From contig SHVP01000069.1 of assembly GCA_009694165.1 (NCBI GenBank), positions 1-13,014 of the forward strand: 13,014 nucleotides of DNA, read 5' to 3'. The position numbers and the translations under genes were made by a program. The stretch's first letter is position 1. Each line of letters starts with the position of its first letter. Shown in pieces: positions 12,313 through 13,014 of the stretch. Origin of the DNA: Alphaproteobacteria bacterium. GTDB taxonomy: Bacteria; Pseudomonadota; Alphaproteobacteria; SHVP01. The notes beneath the pieces were generated by a model. It searched no databases and was not told the DNA's origin. It saw only the letters and a list, made by a program, of their open reading frames with translations.

Positions 12313-13014
12313 ATGGCCCCTGTCGAACCGCACGGCCGCTATCCCCGCACCCGTCTACGGCGCAACCGCCGCACTGACTGGCTACGGCGACTGGTGGCCG
12401 AGGCCAGGCTCTCGGTCGACGACCTGATCTGGCCGGTCTTCGTGCATGAGGGAACCCGCCTCGCGACGCCGATAGCGGCGATGCCGGGCGTGGCGCGGCA
12501 GTCGATCGACCTCCTGCTCGACGCCGTTGGCGAGGCGGCAGCGCTCGGCATCCCCGCCGTGGCAGTCTTTCCGGTGATCGATCCCGCCCTCAAATCGAAC
12601 GATGCCGACGAAGCATTGAAGCCCGATAACCTGATCTGCCGCGCCGTCCGTGCCATCAAACAAGCGCATCCCTCGGTCGGCGTCCTATGCGACGTCGCTC
12701 TCGATCCTTTCACCTCGCACGGGCACGACGGCCTGTTGCGCGAGGGCCGCATCGTCAACGACGAGACGGTCGAGGTGCTGGCGCGCCAGGCTGTGATCCA
12801 AGCCGAGGCCGGTTGCGACATCATCGCGCCCTCGGACATGATGGATGGGCGCATTGGCGCGATCCGCGACGCGCTCGACCGCGGCGGTTACCAGGACGTG
12901 GCGATCATGGCCTACGCGGCCAAGTATGCCTCCGCCTTCTATGGCCCGTTCCGCGAGGCGCTGGGATCGGCGAGAGCGCTCCAAGGCGATAAGCGCACCT
13001 ATCAGATGGATCCC
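12313..13014 (+). CDS. hemB: Delta-aminolevulinate dehydratase (porphobilinogen synthase), 3' end beyond window
   Basis: Condenses two 5-aminolevulinates to porphobilinogen, the second step of tetrapyrrole synthesis; a cytosolic octamer. The first 234 codons are present and open to the edge, about 70% of a usual protein of about 330 residues. Landmarks are RMRRN-like RLRRNRRTDWLRRLVAE (14-30), DLIWPVFVHEG (37-47), AVFPVIDPALKS (84-95), CDVALDPFTSHGHDG (126-140), APSDMMDGRIGAIRDAL (172-188) and YAAKYASAFYGPFREA (201-216) with the first active-site lysine K204; the second lies past the edge. The zinc cysteines of the DVCLC-type site are replaced by A129, D131 and D139, the form known from magnesium-dependent enzymes in alphaproteobacteria and Pseudomonas. 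AAAGGA sits seven bases before the ATG. A TATAGT at 12277-12282 may be a -10. It shares the pathway with hemA at 7486-8703. Confidence 0.96.
   Translation, partial: MAPVEPHGRYPRTRLRRNRRTDWLRRLVAEARLSVDDLIWPVFVHEGTRLATPIAAMPGVARQSIDLLLDAVGEAAALGIPAVAVFPVIDPALKSNDADEALKPDNLICRAVRAIKQAHPSVGVLCDVALDPFTSHGHDGLLREGRIVNDETVEVLARQAVIQAEAGCDIIAPSDMMDGRIGAIRDALDRGGYQDVAIMAYAAKYASAFYGPFREALGSARALQGDKRTYQMDP

Noticed and set aside
1..13014. Mobile element, prophage, CRISPR array or RNA gene
   Set aside because: No transposase, integrase, phage gene, regularly spaced repeat, terminal inverted repeat or tRNA-like fold was recognised on either strand.

Overview
The window is GC-rich DNA with genes on both strands, GTG starts and high-GC codon use. 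It comes from an alphaproteobacterium, probably of Rhodospirillales type. The marks are a C4-pathway 5-aminolevulinate synthase, a HemB without the zinc cysteines, an LdtR-type MarR regulator and a DUF6898-like small protein. I see no tRNA, rRNA, CRISPR array, insertion sequence or phage gene.

Layout. 45-1043 (minus): rpiB (ribose-5-phosphate isomerase B) behind a small DUF6898-like protein. 1169-7481, transport/enzyme block: an MFS_3-type exporter (+); a convergent minus-strand pair encoding a PhnZ-like HD-domain metalloenzyme and a class I methyltransferase; a family 5 solute-binding protein without any ABC permease or ATPase (+); and a second MFS_3-type exporter (+) that is a clear paralogue of the first. 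7486-10081: hemA (minus) diverging from glutaryl-CoA dehydrogenase gcdH (+). 10092-10717: a tandem two-domain Dabb gene broken by an in-frame TAG and a one-base frame loss. 10714-11199 (minus): the LdtR-like MarR regulator. 11337-12222: a class III nucleotidyl cyclase gene whose catalytic domain is intact, but whose tail changes frame and is followed by a two-helix membrane module interrupted by a TAG. 12313-end: hemB, cut by the window edge.

How the genes work together. hemA and hemB encode the first two steps of heme/tetrapyrrole synthesis (succinyl-CoA + glycine to ALA to porphobilinogen). rpiB belongs to the pentose phosphate pathway. gcdH converts glutaryl-CoA to crotonyl-CoA in lysine/tryptophan degradation. 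The part most likely to hide something new is 1169-7481, where two paralogous exporters bracket a periplasmic binding protein, an HD oxygenase/hydrolase candidate and a methyltransferase. The substrate cannot be read from sequence.

Other points of interest are two perfect 7-bp hairpins close to start codons (gcdH and the first MFS gene) and a cluster of frame lesions between 10.1 and 12.2 kb. That cluster includes two TAG codons, each where an aromatic residue is expected. The lesions could be real gene decay or assembly/sequencing error, and raw reads would decide.
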